6,811 nucleotides of DNA, from contig JAAYAP010000076.1 in assembly GCA_012719315.1 (NCBI GenBank), positions 1 through 6,811 on the forward strand, given 5' to 3'. Positions 1-5,152 of the stretch are shown piece after piece. Positions within the stretch are counted from its first letter, which is position 1; the number at the start of each line of letters is the position of its first letter. A model generated the notes under the pieces. The model did not search any database and had not been told where the DNA came from. It saw only the letters and a program-made list of their open reading frames with translations. This stretch comes from Methanobacteriota archaeon (GTDB lineage Archaea; Thermoplasmatota; Thermoplasmata; Methanomassiliicoccales; Methanomethylophilaceae). The translations under genes were made by a program, and so were the position numbers.

Positions 1-218
1 ATCCTGGGGCTGTATGCGCCGGCTGCGAATTTGTCTCCGCAGCGCCTGCACTCCCATATACCTGCACTGACCCTGCGCACGGATGCGTGGTGGCAGACGG
101 GACACTCGTGCTTCGACCGCTGGTGAGCCTCGATGGCTTTCACCCTGTTGCGCACGACGACGCCGTATCTTGCACCGAACCTTCCCGAGGTTCCTGCTTT
201 TGCTGTTCTCTTTGACAT
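1..218 (-). CDS. rpl37ae: 50S ribosomal protein L37Ae (eL43), 3' end missing
   Basis: Small zinc-binding protein of the archaeal/eukaryotic large ribosomal subunit. The 72 codons visible begin MSKRTAKAGTSGRFGARYG, the typical basic N-terminus of this family. A C4 zinc ribbon follows: C39-x2-C42 (ECPVC) and C57-x2-C60 (ECRRCG). The reading ends at GAYSPR when the window stops; I recall family members of roughly 80-95 residues, so only the C-terminal tail is lost. The start is fixed by a GGTGAT ribosome-binding site five bases upstream that overlaps the rrp42 stop, with only six bases between the genes. It is the last visible gene of the exosome operon, its usual place in euryarchaea, where rpoP often follows. 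No defects are seen in the visible part. Confidence 0.95.
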   Translation of the reverse strand, partial: MSKRTAKAGTSGRFGARYGVVVRNRVKAIEAHQRSKHECPVCHHASVRRVSAGIWECRRCGDKFAAGAYSPR

Positions 219-223
219 TTGTT

Positions 224-229
224 ATCACC
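224..229 (-). promoter_or_regulatory. Ribosome-binding site of rpl37ae overlapping the rrp42 stop
   Basis: On the minus strand the rrp42 end reads GGG TGA T, so the GGTGAT Shine-Dalgarno element (complementary to the archaeal 16S 3' end AUCACC) contains the rrp42 stop codon. It lies five bases before the ATG of rpl37ae. The arrangement suggests that ribosomes ending on rrp42 help start rpl37ae; this coupling is inferred. Confidence 0.75.
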
Positions 230-995
230 CGATGAGCTTCCTGATCTCCTTCCCTTTCTCGACGGCCCTGTCGAGGCAGAGGGACAGTTCGGCACGCGAT
301 ATCGATCCCTTGCCCCCTTTCTGCATGGCCCTGAAGTTCCCGTTTTCATCGGTGGTGACCGTGAGGCGGGCAGAGGAGATGACCTCTTCGTCGAAATTGG
401 GGTCTACTATTAATTCGTTTCCTATCTTGACCTCGGTCACCGATACGGGGATGCAGGTCGTCGGCAGGGGGACGTTCTCCCCCAATCCGTACTGCTCCCC
501 GGGTATCACGGCCGTCCTGAGGGCGCTGACCGCCGCCAGGCTGCAGGCGTCGAACAGGTTGCCGTCGTAGTCGAGGGCATAGATGTCGATGAAGACCATC
601 CACACTTTCTCCCCGGGCGTGACGCAGAGCTTGGAGACGTCGATCATCTTGGATTCGCGGATGCCGCGGTCGACCACGCGGGCGAGTTCGATGGCATCCT
701 CTCCCGGAGGCCCGGACTCGAACGACGCGTGCGCCATGGGGATGAGCTCGGCACCGGTGGACAGGACTCCGACATCGGGGGAATCGGCGAACGGGGTGCC
801 GGGGACGATCTTGATGCCCGCGATCACCTCGGTCTTGCCGAGCTTGACCCTTGCGGATCCGTCCGCGCTCTCGACGCAGCCGGTCTCGATGCTGATCTCC
901 CTGAACTCCTCGAATCCGCGGCCGTCCTCCCTCTCGCCATCCTTCAGCAGGTTCATCAGGTGGTCGCGTTTGATCTCGGCGATGATGCGGCTCAT
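225..995 (-). CDS. rrp42: Exosome subunit Rrp42 (non-catalytic RNase PH-like)
   Basis: Structural RNase PH-fold subunit of the archaeal exosome. It pairs with Rrp41 to form the hexameric ring of the 3'-5' RNA degrading and tailing machine in the cytoplasm. The 256-residue protein starts MSRIIAEIKRDHL, followed by EDGRGFEEFR, the usual Rrp42 opening (DGR near the N-terminus). It continues with the RNase PH-like segments KLGKTEVIAGIK and IDIYALDYDGNLFDAC and ends KEIRKLIG. The EDNYGEAD catalytic motif of Rrp41 is absent and VDPNFDEE stands in that region, as expected for the inactive partner. The frame is open much farther upstream, but that part translates to low-complexity Arg-rich sequence inside rrp41. 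The ATG at 995 is chosen because it overlaps the rrp41 stop as ATGA and has GGAGG (1003-1007) seven bases ahead. Length is close to normal. Confidence 0.96.
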   Translation of the reverse strand: MSRIIAEIKRDHLMNLLKDGEREDGRGFEEFREISIETGCVESADGSARVKLGKTEVIAGIKIVPGTPFADSPDVGVLSTGAELIPMAHASFESGPPGEDAIELARVVDRGIRESKMIDVSKLCVTPGEKVWMVFIDIYALDYDGNLFDACSLAAVSALRTAVIPGEQYGLGENVPLPTTCIPVSVTEVKIGNELIVDPNFDEEVISSARLTVTTDENGNFRAMQKGGKGSISRAELSLCLDRAVEKGKEIRKLIG

Positions 996-1735
996 TCGCT
1001 CCCCTCCCGTACGGCGCCGGTGTCGTAGCGCTTCTTCAGCGCGGCCTTCTGGATGTCGCACAGCTCGTGGCACGCCTCGAAGGCCATGTCGATGGCGGTG
1101 TCGAACTCCTCTCTCGTCATGTCGCCGTCCATCTGCAGCAGCACGATCTCGTCGGTCGAGGGCATGATGCCGACGGGCACGTCGGCTTCGCCGTAGTTGT
1201 CCTCCTCCTTGTTGAGGTCGAGGAGCACATGCCCATCCGCTTTGCCCACGGCGATCGAGGGCACGAGGTCCCTCATCGGTATGCCCGCATCCGCGAGCGC
1301 GACGGCGGCCGCGGTCAGACCGGCGCATCTGGTGCCGGCGTTCGCCTGGAGGATCTCGATGTAGACGTCGATCGAGGCGCGCGGGTAGAGTTCGGTCAGA
1401 ACGACCCTCTCCAGCGCCTCGGCGATGATCTTCGAGATCTCTATCGACCTCCGGTCCGGTCCCGGCCGCTTGCGGTCGCTGACCGAGAACGACTGCATGT
1501 TGTATTTGCACTGTATTATCGCCTTGGTGGGGTCCTGCAGGTGCCTGGGGTGGCATTCCCTGGGCCCGTAAACCGCCGCCAGGACCTTGTTCTTCCCGAT
1601 CTCGAGGTACGCGGAACCGTCAGCGTTGCTGAGGACCCCCGCCTCGATGTGCACGGGCCTGTGCTGGTCGGCGGTCCTGCCGTCGATCCGCACACCGTCT
1701 TCATTAACCAATGTCATTTCCGTATGTCCGCTCAT
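992..1735 (-). CDS. rrp41: Exosome subunit Rrp41 (catalytic RNase PH-like)
   Basis: Catalytic subunit of the archaeal exosome. With Rrp42 it forms a ring that degrades RNA 3' to 5' by phosphorolysis and, in reverse, adds A-rich tails. The protein has 247 residues, normal for the family. Visible signatures are RIDGR (16-20), the phosphate/RNA-binding DRRSIEIS (94-101), ILQANAGTR (128-136) and LDLNKEEDNYGEADVPV (172-188). The last holds D179 and D185, which correspond to the paired catalytic aspartates of studied archaeal Rrp41, so the enzyme should be active. The start at MSGHTEMTL is supported by GGAGG seven bases upstream, encoded within the acidic tail of rrp4. It lies two bases after the rrp4 stop and overlaps rrp42 by four. 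The frame stays open upstream, but that extension is an antisense-like Arg-rich shadow of rrp4. Confidence 0.97.
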   Translation of the reverse strand: MSGHTEMTLVNEDGVRIDGRTADQHRPVHIEAGVLSNADGSAYLEIGKNKVLAAVYGPRECHPRHLQDPTKAIIQCKYNMQSFSVSDRKRPGPDRRSIEISKIIAEALERVVLTELYPRASIDVYIEILQANAGTRCAGLTAAAVALADAGIPMRDLVPSIAVGKADGHVLLDLNKEEDNYGEADVPVGIMPSTDEIVLLQMDGDMTREEFDTAIDMAFEACHELCDIQKAALKKRYDTGAVREGSE

Positions 1736-1737
1736 GT

Positions 1738-2469
1738 TCAATCCTCCTCCTCGTATTCGTCCTCTTCGTATCCGTCTCCGTCGGCGGACTGCGGGAGTCT
1801 CTCCTCTATGAATTCCCTGACCCTGTCGGTGAGGTTGTCCGACTGCGTCTGCGCATCTATCAATCCGATGGCATCGACGGCGACCTGCACGTTCTCGCGG
1901 TCCCCGTCGATCCAGATCCTGCCGTTCTGTCCGACGAACACGCGGCAGTCGGTCATGTTCTTGATCATCTGTATCATCGATCCGCTCTTGCCGATGACCC
2001 TCGAGACCTTGGGGTGCGCGATCTCGACCAGCTGCCCTCCCTCGATCTTCCTCAGGCCGGAATCCTTCATCGTCACCTGGATCTTCTTGCTCTCGTCGAC
2101 GCTGAGTATCTTCAGCATCAGGACGTCCTCCATGCCGATGAACCGGGAGGTGTCTCCGAACTCGACCTTCCACGGAACCTCGTTCACGTGGAGGGGCGCG
2201 GGATACGGCGCGTTGATGTCGATAAGCCAATTGGACGGCCCGATGTCCTCGACCACGCCGATGACCAGGTCGCCGGCGGTGGGCATGTAGCGGCCCCCGA
2301 AGGGGATCACGCTCACGGTGTTCTGAAATACGTTCCTGACGCCCAATATGCCGGCGTGGACTCTGCCATCCAGCAGATAGGTGTTGCTGCCCGAGGCCAT
2401 CCCGCTGTCATCCAGCACGTCTCCGGGCACGACCACCTCCCTGGTGGATCTGGCGCTTCTTCTTTTCAT
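1738..2469 (-). CDS. rrp4: Exosome RNA-binding cap subunit Rrp4
   Basis: Cap protein of the archaeal exosome; three copies sit on the Rrp41/Rrp42 ring and guide RNA into the pore. The 243-residue protein shows an N-terminal beta domain (about 1-55, with VVPGDVLDD near residue 13-21), then an S1 domain (about 60-135, with AGDLVIGVVEDIG and WLIDINAPY). A KH domain follows (about 145-210) with its GxxG loop at G160-K-S-G163 in RVIGKSGSMIQ. It ends in a strongly acidic tail (about 229-243, DGDGYEEDEYEEED). The start MKRRSARSTREVVVPG is preceded by GTGAT (2473-2477) three bases before the ATG. An in-frame extension upstream runs into sdo1 in another frame and is rejected. Twenty-nine bases separate it from sdo1 and two from rrp41. 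The alternative cap protein, DnaG/Csl4, is not encoded here. Confidence 0.97.
   Translation of the reverse strand: MKRRSARSTREVVVPGDVLDDSGMASGSNTYLLDGRVHAGILGVRNVFQNTVSVIPFGGRYMPTAGDLVIGVVEDIGPSNWLIDINAPYPAPLHVNEVPWKVEFGDTSRFIGMEDVLMLKILSVDESKKIQVTMKDSGLRKIEGGQLVEIAHPKVSRVIGKSGSMIQMIKNMTDCRVFVGQNGRIWIDGDRENVQVAVDAIGLIDAQTQSDNLTDRVREFIEERLPQSADGDGYEEDEYEEED
1743..1747 (-). promoter_or_regulatory. Ribosome-binding site of rrp41 inside the rrp4 acidic tail
   Basis: The last codons of rrp4 (GAG GAG GAG GAT TGA) supply a purine-rich GGAGG seven bases before the rrp41 ATG. The acidic C-terminus of Rrp4 therefore doubles as the initiation site of the next gene. This fixes the rrp41 start at 1735. 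Confidence 0.8.
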
Positions 2470-2498
2470 GATATCACTTCTCTTTAATCTCAAACGGC

Positions 2499-3194
2499 TC
2501 AGCTGATCAATTTGACCGAGACGTTCCCTTTGGTCTTGTTCTTCAACTTCTCGGTCAGTTCGGGAACCAATCCGGCCGGCAGTTCCATGAGCCCGATCCA
2601 GGATCCGTCCTGTCCCCATTCCTCCCTCTCGACGATCCCGTAATGGATCAGATCGTCATAGCAACGGCCGTAATCCTCGCCTTTCAGCTTGACGGCGATC
2701 CTGCTCCTCTCGAATTTTATCGGTATCAGCGGACGCAGGAGTTTCATCGCCTCCTCGATCTGCCTGTCCAGGGATTTGAACGGATCGGCGTGGAATTTCG
2801 CTTCATCCAACGCCAGTTCGATCCTGACCGCGGGATGGGGGAGTTTCGTCTGGGGGTTTATGGCGTTGGCGGAGATGTAGGTGATCACCTGCTGCCGCTT
2901 CATCTCCAGCATCTCGCGCCTCTGTTCGGCGGTGATCTGGATCTCGCCCCGGTCCATGATCGCCCTGGCGATCGTGGCCACATCCTCGGTCTTGAAGACC
3001 TCTCTGATCTTCTCGTCCGGGGGCCGTGTCCCGTTGCCGGCATTCTTGAAGATGTCTTCGACTGCCATGTACTCGGTTATATCGAACGATTTGCCCGCTT
3101 TGATGAGATCCATGACCCGGGGGTCCAGGAGGATCTCGAAGGTCTCGCCGTGACTGTCTAATCTGGCGATCACGGCATCGTCGAGGTTGACCAT
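2499..3194 (-). CDS. sdo1: Ribosome maturation protein SBDS (Sdo1)
   Basis: Archaeal ortholog of the Shwachman-Bodian-Diamond syndrome protein, which in eukaryotes works with the EFL1 GTPase to release the anti-association factor eIF6 from new 60S subunits. The archaeal role is thought to be similar and is inferred. The 231-residue length is normal. Domain I (FYSH, about 1-90) is seen in MVNLDDAVIARLDSHGETFEIL and the ITEYMAVEDIFKNAGNG region. Domain II (about 95-165) holds EQRREMLEMKRQQVI, the NPQTKLPHP turn and RPLIPIKFERSRIAVKL. Domain III (about 170-231) follows GEDYG. The start is supported by GAGGT about seven bases upstream and lies nine bases after the psmA stop. Its place between psmA and rrp4 is the classic archaeal order. 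Confidence 0.97.
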   Translation of the reverse strand: MVNLDDAVIARLDSHGETFEILLDPRVMDLIKAGKSFDITEYMAVEDIFKNAGNGTRPPDEKIREVFKTEDVATIARAIMDRGEIQITAEQRREMLEMKRQQVITYISANAINPQTKLPHPAVRIELALDEAKFHADPFKSLDRQIEEAMKLLRPLIPIKFERSRIAVKLKGEDYGRCYDDLIHYGIVEREEWGQDGSWIGLMELPAGLVPELTEKLKNKTKGNVSVKLIS

Positions 3195-3203
3195 GCGACG
3201 ACC

Positions 3204-3914
3204 TCACAGCTTGGCAACGATCTTGGATATCTCGGTCTTGGTGAGCCTTCTGAACTTCTTGCCGTTCTCAATCACACCGATCTCGACCGATTCCGCCGAC
3301 GGTGTATCCTCTGTGGCTGCGACGAGGGCCTTCAGCCCCAGCTTGACTGCGGCCTCCAGACTCATCTTGTCCTTGTACTCTTTCTCCAAAACATCCATGA
3401 CCAGCGGCCTACCGGATCCGATGCAGGTGGCTTTGTATGCGACGAGCGCCCCGGACGGGTCGGTCTCGAAGAGATGGGTCCCCATCTCATCCACTCCCGC
3501 CATCAGCAGCGATGTGCCGAAGGGACGGGCTCCGTCATACTGGGTGTACTGCTGCTTGTAGTCGCACACCCGCTTGACGAGCATTTCCACACCGATGTTC
3601 TCGCCGTAATTCACCTTGTGGATCTGGGCGATCTTCCTGGCTTCATCGACCAGCACCCTGGCATCTGCGACCAGACCCGAGGTGGCGCACCCGATATGGT
3701 CGTCCACATCGAATATCTTCTCGATGGAGTCGGGTTCCACAAGCTTGCTGGATATCCTCCGGTCGATGACGAGGATCACTCCGTCCTTGAATTTCAGACC
3801 TATCGTGGTCGTTCCTTTCTTCACCGCTTCGCGGGCGTACTCGACCTGGAACAATCTTCCGTCAGGGGAGAAGACAGTTATGCCCCTGTCATATGCCATT
3901 TGTCCTGGTTGCAT
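3204..3914 (-). CDS. psmA: 20S proteasome alpha subunit PsmA
   Basis: Non-catalytic outer-ring subunit of the archaeal 20S proteasome; seven copies form the gated ring through which unfolded proteins reach the beta-ring active sites. The 236-residue protein opens MQPGQMAYDRGITVFSPDGR and continues with QVEYAREA, the proteasome A-type signature, including the N-terminal gate residues YDR. K66 in SIEKI matches the lysine that in Thermoplasma binds the C-terminal HbYX tail of the PAN/Cdc48 ATPases, so docking of an ATPase is expected. Other family segments are TSGLVADARVLVDEAR, QYTQYDGARPFG and ATCIGSGRP. The start fits the family exactly, with a weak AGGA element upstream. Seventy bases with TATA-like boxes precede it, so the gene can probably be transcribed apart from rnp2. 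psmB is not in the window. Confidence 0.97.
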   Translation of the reverse strand: MQPGQMAYDRGITVFSPDGRLFQVEYAREAVKKGTTTIGLKFKDGVILVIDRRISSKLVEPDSIEKIFDVDDHIGCATSGLVADARVLVDEARKIAQIHKVNYGENIGVEMLVKRVCDYKQQYTQYDGARPFGTSLLMAGVDEMGTHLFETDPSGALVAYKATCIGSGRPLVMDVLEKEYKDKMSLEAAVKLGLKALVAATEDTPSAESVEIGVIENGKKFRRLTKTEISKIVAKL

Positions 3915-3984
3915 GTTCGATACTTCCTAATCGTTGTAGCAATTGCACACCAGTATTTAACAGTATATAGGAGGGAATGCGAGC
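3915..3984 (-). promoter_or_regulatory. Probable internal promoter upstream of psmA
   Basis: This 70-base gap is the largest inside the minus-strand series and is AT-rich. On the minus strand it contains TATATA (3964-3969) and TTAAATA (3954-3960). With the usual archaeal spacing of about 26 bases these would give starts near 3940 or 3931, leaving a short leader before the psmA ATG. An 8-base palindrome GCAATTGC (3939-3946) lies between the boxes and the predicted start and might be a protein-binding site. No T-rich terminator is obvious. Position and composition support a promoter; which box is used cannot be told. Confidence 0.55.
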
Positions 3985-4287
3985 TCATCGCCTGACGCGT
4001 CCCGCGCGCAATCCAGGGTATCTATCGCGCAACGTCTTCAACGTGCCCGACGTGGCGAGACTCGTGCAACCGGGGTCGAGGTCGGACATGACCTCTATCA
4101 TATCGTCTCTCCGGTCAGGGGAGCAGCGTATGACGGCCAAGCCGTCCGAGCATTGGATGATGTACGGGACCCGGTCCGGTTCGCGGATCCGCCTGGTCCT
4201 CTTGATCAACGTCTCCCGGTCCAGTTCTGGGGAGACTCTGAAGACGATGTATCTGCGTCGCCCGCGTCTGTCTTTGACGACCATCAT
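3985..4287 (-). CDS. rnp2: RNase P protein component 2 (Pop5/Rnp2)
   Basis: Protein subunit of archaeal ribonuclease P, the ribonucleoprotein that removes 5' leaders from tRNA precursors; Pop5 works as a pair with Rpp30 (Rnp3) to activate the RNA's catalytic domain. The protein has 100 residues. Family marks are RRYIVFRVSPE (11-21), the central DGLAVIRCSPD (48-58) and the C-terminal TSGTLKTLRDR (79-89), with a basic end. It is on the short side, as the archaeal members I recall have about 100-130 residues. The start ATG at 4287 overlaps the stop of the upstream zinc-protein gene as ATGA, implying translational coupling; a second ATG follows directly. The Shine-Dalgarno match is poor. Its position just upstream of psmA is canonical, but its usual upstream partner rnp3 is not next to it. 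Confidence 0.85.
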   Translation of the reverse strand: MMVVKDRRGRRRYIVFRVSPELDRETLIKRTRRIREPDRVPYIIQCSDGLAVIRCSPDRRDDMIEVMSDLDPGCTSLATSGTLKTLRDRYPGLRAGRVRR

Positions 4288-4802
4288 CCCCGCCTCTTCA
4301 TCGTGTGCAGCGTCACGTTCTCGTACACCGCTCCGCACTTCTTGCATACAGGCTTGCCGAGGTCCACGCGGTTCCCGCAGGAGCAGAGGAAGGTTTTGTC
4401 CTTGCGGGGCAGGACGGCGCCGCACTCGCAGATGCTGCCTTTGATGAATCTTCCGCACACGGGGCATCTGGCCCTCTGCGGTTCGCGCACTTCCATGTCC
4501 TTGAACCCCGTATTGCAGTACGGGCAGATCTCCGTCGGCTCGGCGCAGGCTCTGTGGAACAACCTGCCGCATCTGCAGACGGCTACATCCTCGTTCTCGA
4601 TCCTTCCGTAGCAGATATCGCACTTCTTCTCGTCCTCGCCCTCATCCAAAAAATAGGTAGTCTTCCTCGGTCCTCCCAGGCCGAGGGCCCCATCCTCATT
4701 GGATTTCTTGGTCACACGTATCTGGGCATAAAATACGATGGCTATAACTGCGATCAAGACGATTATGAGACCCAGAGACATTATGGGGTCGGCGAGCTCC
4801 AT
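4284..4802 (-). CDS. Membrane-anchored multi-zinc-finger protein with RING/PHD-like motif, function unknown
   Basis: I do not recognise this 172-residue protein as a named family. It has a short acidic N-terminus, one strongly hydrophobic helix (about residues 7-28), then RVTKK. By the positive-inside rule this places the remainder in the cytoplasm. After a charged linker (about 31-60) come three metal-binding units. The first is C61-x2-C64-x11-C76-x1-C78-x4-H83-x2-C86-x6-C93-x2-C96, a C4HC3 pattern like RING or PHD fingers. The second is a zinc ribbon, C113-x2-C116 with C125-x1-C127. The third is another, C140-x1-C142 with C153-x2-C156. All 15 cysteines fall in these units. It overlaps rnp2 by ATGA, so the two are co-translated and lie in the RNase P/proteasome/exosome series, where rnp3 would be expected. 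A role in nucleic-acid or protein quality control at the membrane is only a guess. A simple cluster of zinc ribbons without RING function is the main alternative. Confidence 0.85.
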   Translation of the reverse strand: MELADPIMSLGLIIVLIAVIAIVFYAQIRVTKKSNEDGALGLGGPRKTTYFLDEGEDEKKCDICYGRIENEDVAVCRCGRLFHRACAEPTEICPYCNTGFKDMEVREPQRARCPVCGRFIKGSICECGAVLPRKDKTFLCSCGNRVDLGKPVCKKCGAVYENVTLHTMKRRG

Positions 4803-4824
4803 ATCACATTAGATAAAGCTTTTG

Positions 4825-4832
4825 TTTAATAA
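4825..4832 (-). promoter_or_regulatory. TATA box for the zinc-protein/rnp2 transcript, probably leaderless
   Basis: TTATTAAA on the minus strand is preceded by purine-rich AGAAAGG, resembling a BRE. Its centre lies about 26 bases before the ATG at 4802, so transcription would start at or next to the start codon and give a leaderless mRNA. The only Shine-Dalgarno-like element, GTGAT, touches the ATG with no spacing, which fits that reading. Confidence 0.5.
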
Positions 4833-4954
4833 CCTTTCTGAAGCCGGGCCGGATCCGTATCGTGAATGTCGAATACGACATACTATTTTTGAAAAAATAT
4901 GTGCATCATGTACAATATATTGAGTAGAATTATTCTTCAAGATAAAATGGTAAG

Positions 4955-4986
4955 TTCATATGTTTTAACATATCTGGGCATATGAA
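4955..4986. repeat. Cluster of three CATAT motifs forming overlapping inverted repeats
   Basis: TTCATATG (4955-4962) is the exact reverse complement of CATATGAA (4979-4986). Between them ATATGTT (4958-4964) pairs with AACATAT (4967-4973). The three CATAT cores begin at 4957, 4969 and 4979, that is 12 and 10 bases apart, about one helical turn each. They lie roughly 60-90 bases upstream of the best hdrA TATA box, so they could be an operator for a dimeric regulator. That use is inferred, and short AT-rich palindromes also arise by chance. Confidence 0.5.
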
Positions 4987-5033
4987 AATTTAATCAACCA
5001 GCAATCCATTAATTGCCGATATTGATGCTCATG

Positions 5034-5071
5034 CAAAAGAAGGATATAAAATAGACTTCTGGATTATAAAT
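5034..5071 (+). promoter_or_regulatory. Probable hdrA promoter (BRE/TATA)
   Basis: AAAAGAAGG followed by ATATAAAA (5044-5051) is a good archaeal BRE plus TATA match. A start about 26 bases downstream would fall near 5073, giving a leader of about 80 bases. A second candidate, TTATAAAT (5064-5071), would start near 5093 with a leader of about 60 bases. Either fits a leadered transcript, which agrees with the strong ribosome-binding site ahead of hdrA. Confidence 0.6.
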
Positions 5072-5090
5072 GTTTTGTAATAAGGGTTTT

Positions 5091-5131
5091 AATTGGTTAG
5101 GATATTCTCACTATTGTTCCAATCACCAATT
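5091..5131 (+). repeat. Inverted repeat in the probable hdrA leader
   Basis: AATTGGT (5091-5097) is the exact reverse complement of ACCAATT (5125-5131), with 27 bases between. A second CCAAT at 5119-5123 could pair with the same left arm. The right arm also lies in the palindrome CCAATTGG (5126-5133), which ends eight bases before the ribosome-binding site. It may be an operator or a weak RNA hairpin; it is not a terminator. Confidence 0.4.
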
Positions 5132-5140
5132 GGATAACAC

Positions 5141-5145
5141 GGAGG
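5141..5145 (+). promoter_or_regulatory. Ribosome-binding site deciding the hdrA TTG start
   Basis: GGAGG lies seven bases before the TTG at 5153 but 22 bases before the first in-frame ATG at 5168. The spacing therefore selects the TTG as the start codon. The five extra residues (MTKSA) complete the first strand of the FAD-binding fold. Confidence 0.8.
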
Positions 5146-5152
5146 CATAGAT

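Larger units (their letters stand above)
4803..5152. other. AT-rich divergent intergenic region
   Basis: This 350-base stretch separates the minus-strand zinc-protein gene from plus-strand hdrA and holds no convincing gene; its reading frames are short and stop-rich. It is markedly more AT-rich than the genes. Contents seen are a TATA-like box for each direction, a near-symmetric AT palindrome TATTTTTGAAAAAATA (4884-4899), the CATAT inverted-repeat cluster (4955-4986), GCAAT/ATTGC arms (5001-5016), and an inverted repeat in the likely hdrA leader (5091-5131). No tRNA or recognisable small RNA fold was found by eye. Confidence 0.8.

Noticed and set aside
996..1556. Upstream extension of the rrp42 frame to a 443-residue protein (similar extensions exist for rrp41, rrp4 and rnp2)
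   Set aside because: The extra part is Arg-rich out-of-frame reading of the upstream gene. The family N-terminus, the ATGA overlap and the Shine-Dalgarno site all point to the internal ATG.
1067..2290. A 407-codon open frame on the plus strand opposite rrp41 and rrp4
   Set aside because: It is an antisense shadow of GC-rich real genes, low in recognisable motifs and without its own ribosome-binding site. The minus strand encodes unmistakable Rrp41 and Rrp4.
4884..4899. T-run and A-run palindrome TATTTTTGAAAAAATA as a transcription terminator
   Set aside because: It lies upstream of both divergent genes, so no known transcript ends there. It is more simply part of an AT-rich promoter region.
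4955..5016. Repeats considered as a mini CRISPR array or insertion-sequence ends
   Set aside because: The units are only 5-8 bases, there are no regular spacers, and no transposase, cas gene or target-site duplication is present.
5025..5054. Nine-codon ATG...TAG reading frame in the intergenic region, a possible leader peptide
   Set aside because: It overlaps the proposed hdrA TATA box and so would lie upstream of the transcript; it has no ribosome-binding site.
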